Assembly (NCBI GenBank): GCA_002477625.1
Contig: DLQQ01000044.1
Coordinates: forward strand, 44,685-59,233
Direction: 5' to 3'
Origin: Candidatus Arcticimaribacter sp. UBA7428
GTDB taxonomy: Bacteria; Bacteroidota; Bacteroidia; Flavobacteriales; Flavobacteriaceae
DNA: 14,549 bases
Part shown: piece after piece, positions 14,549 to 14,549 of the stretch
How positions within the stretch are numbered: the stretch's first letter is position 1
How the letters are laid out: each line of letters opens with the position of its first letter
Notes under the pieces: model-generated
The model's database searches: none
The model's input: the letters and a program-made list of their open reading frames with translations, nothing else
What the model was told of the DNA's origin: nothing
Program-made: the position numbers and the translations under genes

Positions 14549-14549
14549 G

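Overview
The window comes from the chromosome of a Bacteroidota bacterium, most likely a marine-type member of the Flavobacteriaceae. The DNA is AT-rich and genes start without Shine-Dalgarno sites. Several promoters match the Bacteroidetes sigma-A form (TTG, about 19 nt, TAnnTTTG). The protein families also point there: a type III glutamine synthetase beside a eukaryote-like type II enzyme, the long Flavobacteria form of PurM, the 275-residue form of PyrF, and secreted proteins whose signal peptides end in 'FAQ'. No IS element, phage gene or CRISPR array was seen.

Layout, left to right. (1) 1-654: the 3' part of a plus-strand outer-membrane beta-barrel porin, followed by a strong terminator. 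(2) 795-1649: purU, behind its own promoter, converging on the next block. (3) 1653-4339, minus strand: prfA, pyrF and an alpha/beta hydrolase, nearly without gaps. (4) 4394-8584, minus strand: a tight five-gene envelope cluster encoding a cadherin-repeat lipoprotein, a periplasmic thioredoxin-like protein, the FMN transferase ApbE, a small DUF4266 lipoprotein ending in GGGCGCN, and a DUF3570 beta-barrel protein. (5) 8638-12099, minus strand: purM and, upstream of it, the type III glutamine synthetase. (6) 12100-12313: a divergent regulatory region. (7) 12314-13324: type II glutamine synthetase on the plus strand, with a bidirectional terminator shared with a convergent YrbG-type Na+/Ca2+ exchanger (13383-14321). 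(8) 14438-14511: tRNA-Arg(ACG) with a clear promoter and terminator.

How the genes fit together. Much of the window is nitrogen and nucleotide housekeeping. The two glutamine synthetases supply glutamine, PurM and PurU serve purine and one-carbon metabolism, PyrF finishes UMP synthesis, and PrfA terminates translation. The most unusual part is the five-gene envelope cluster between purM and prfA. From memory, purM-prfA-pyrF is a neighbourhood usually kept together in Flavobacteriaceae, so this cluster looks like an insertion. It combines covalent flavin attachment (ApbE), thiol redox chemistry (thioredoxin), a CxC-tailed lipoprotein and an outer-membrane barrel carrying an SGAS tetrapeptide. 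It is best read as a poorly characterised extracytoplasmic redox or metal-handling system.
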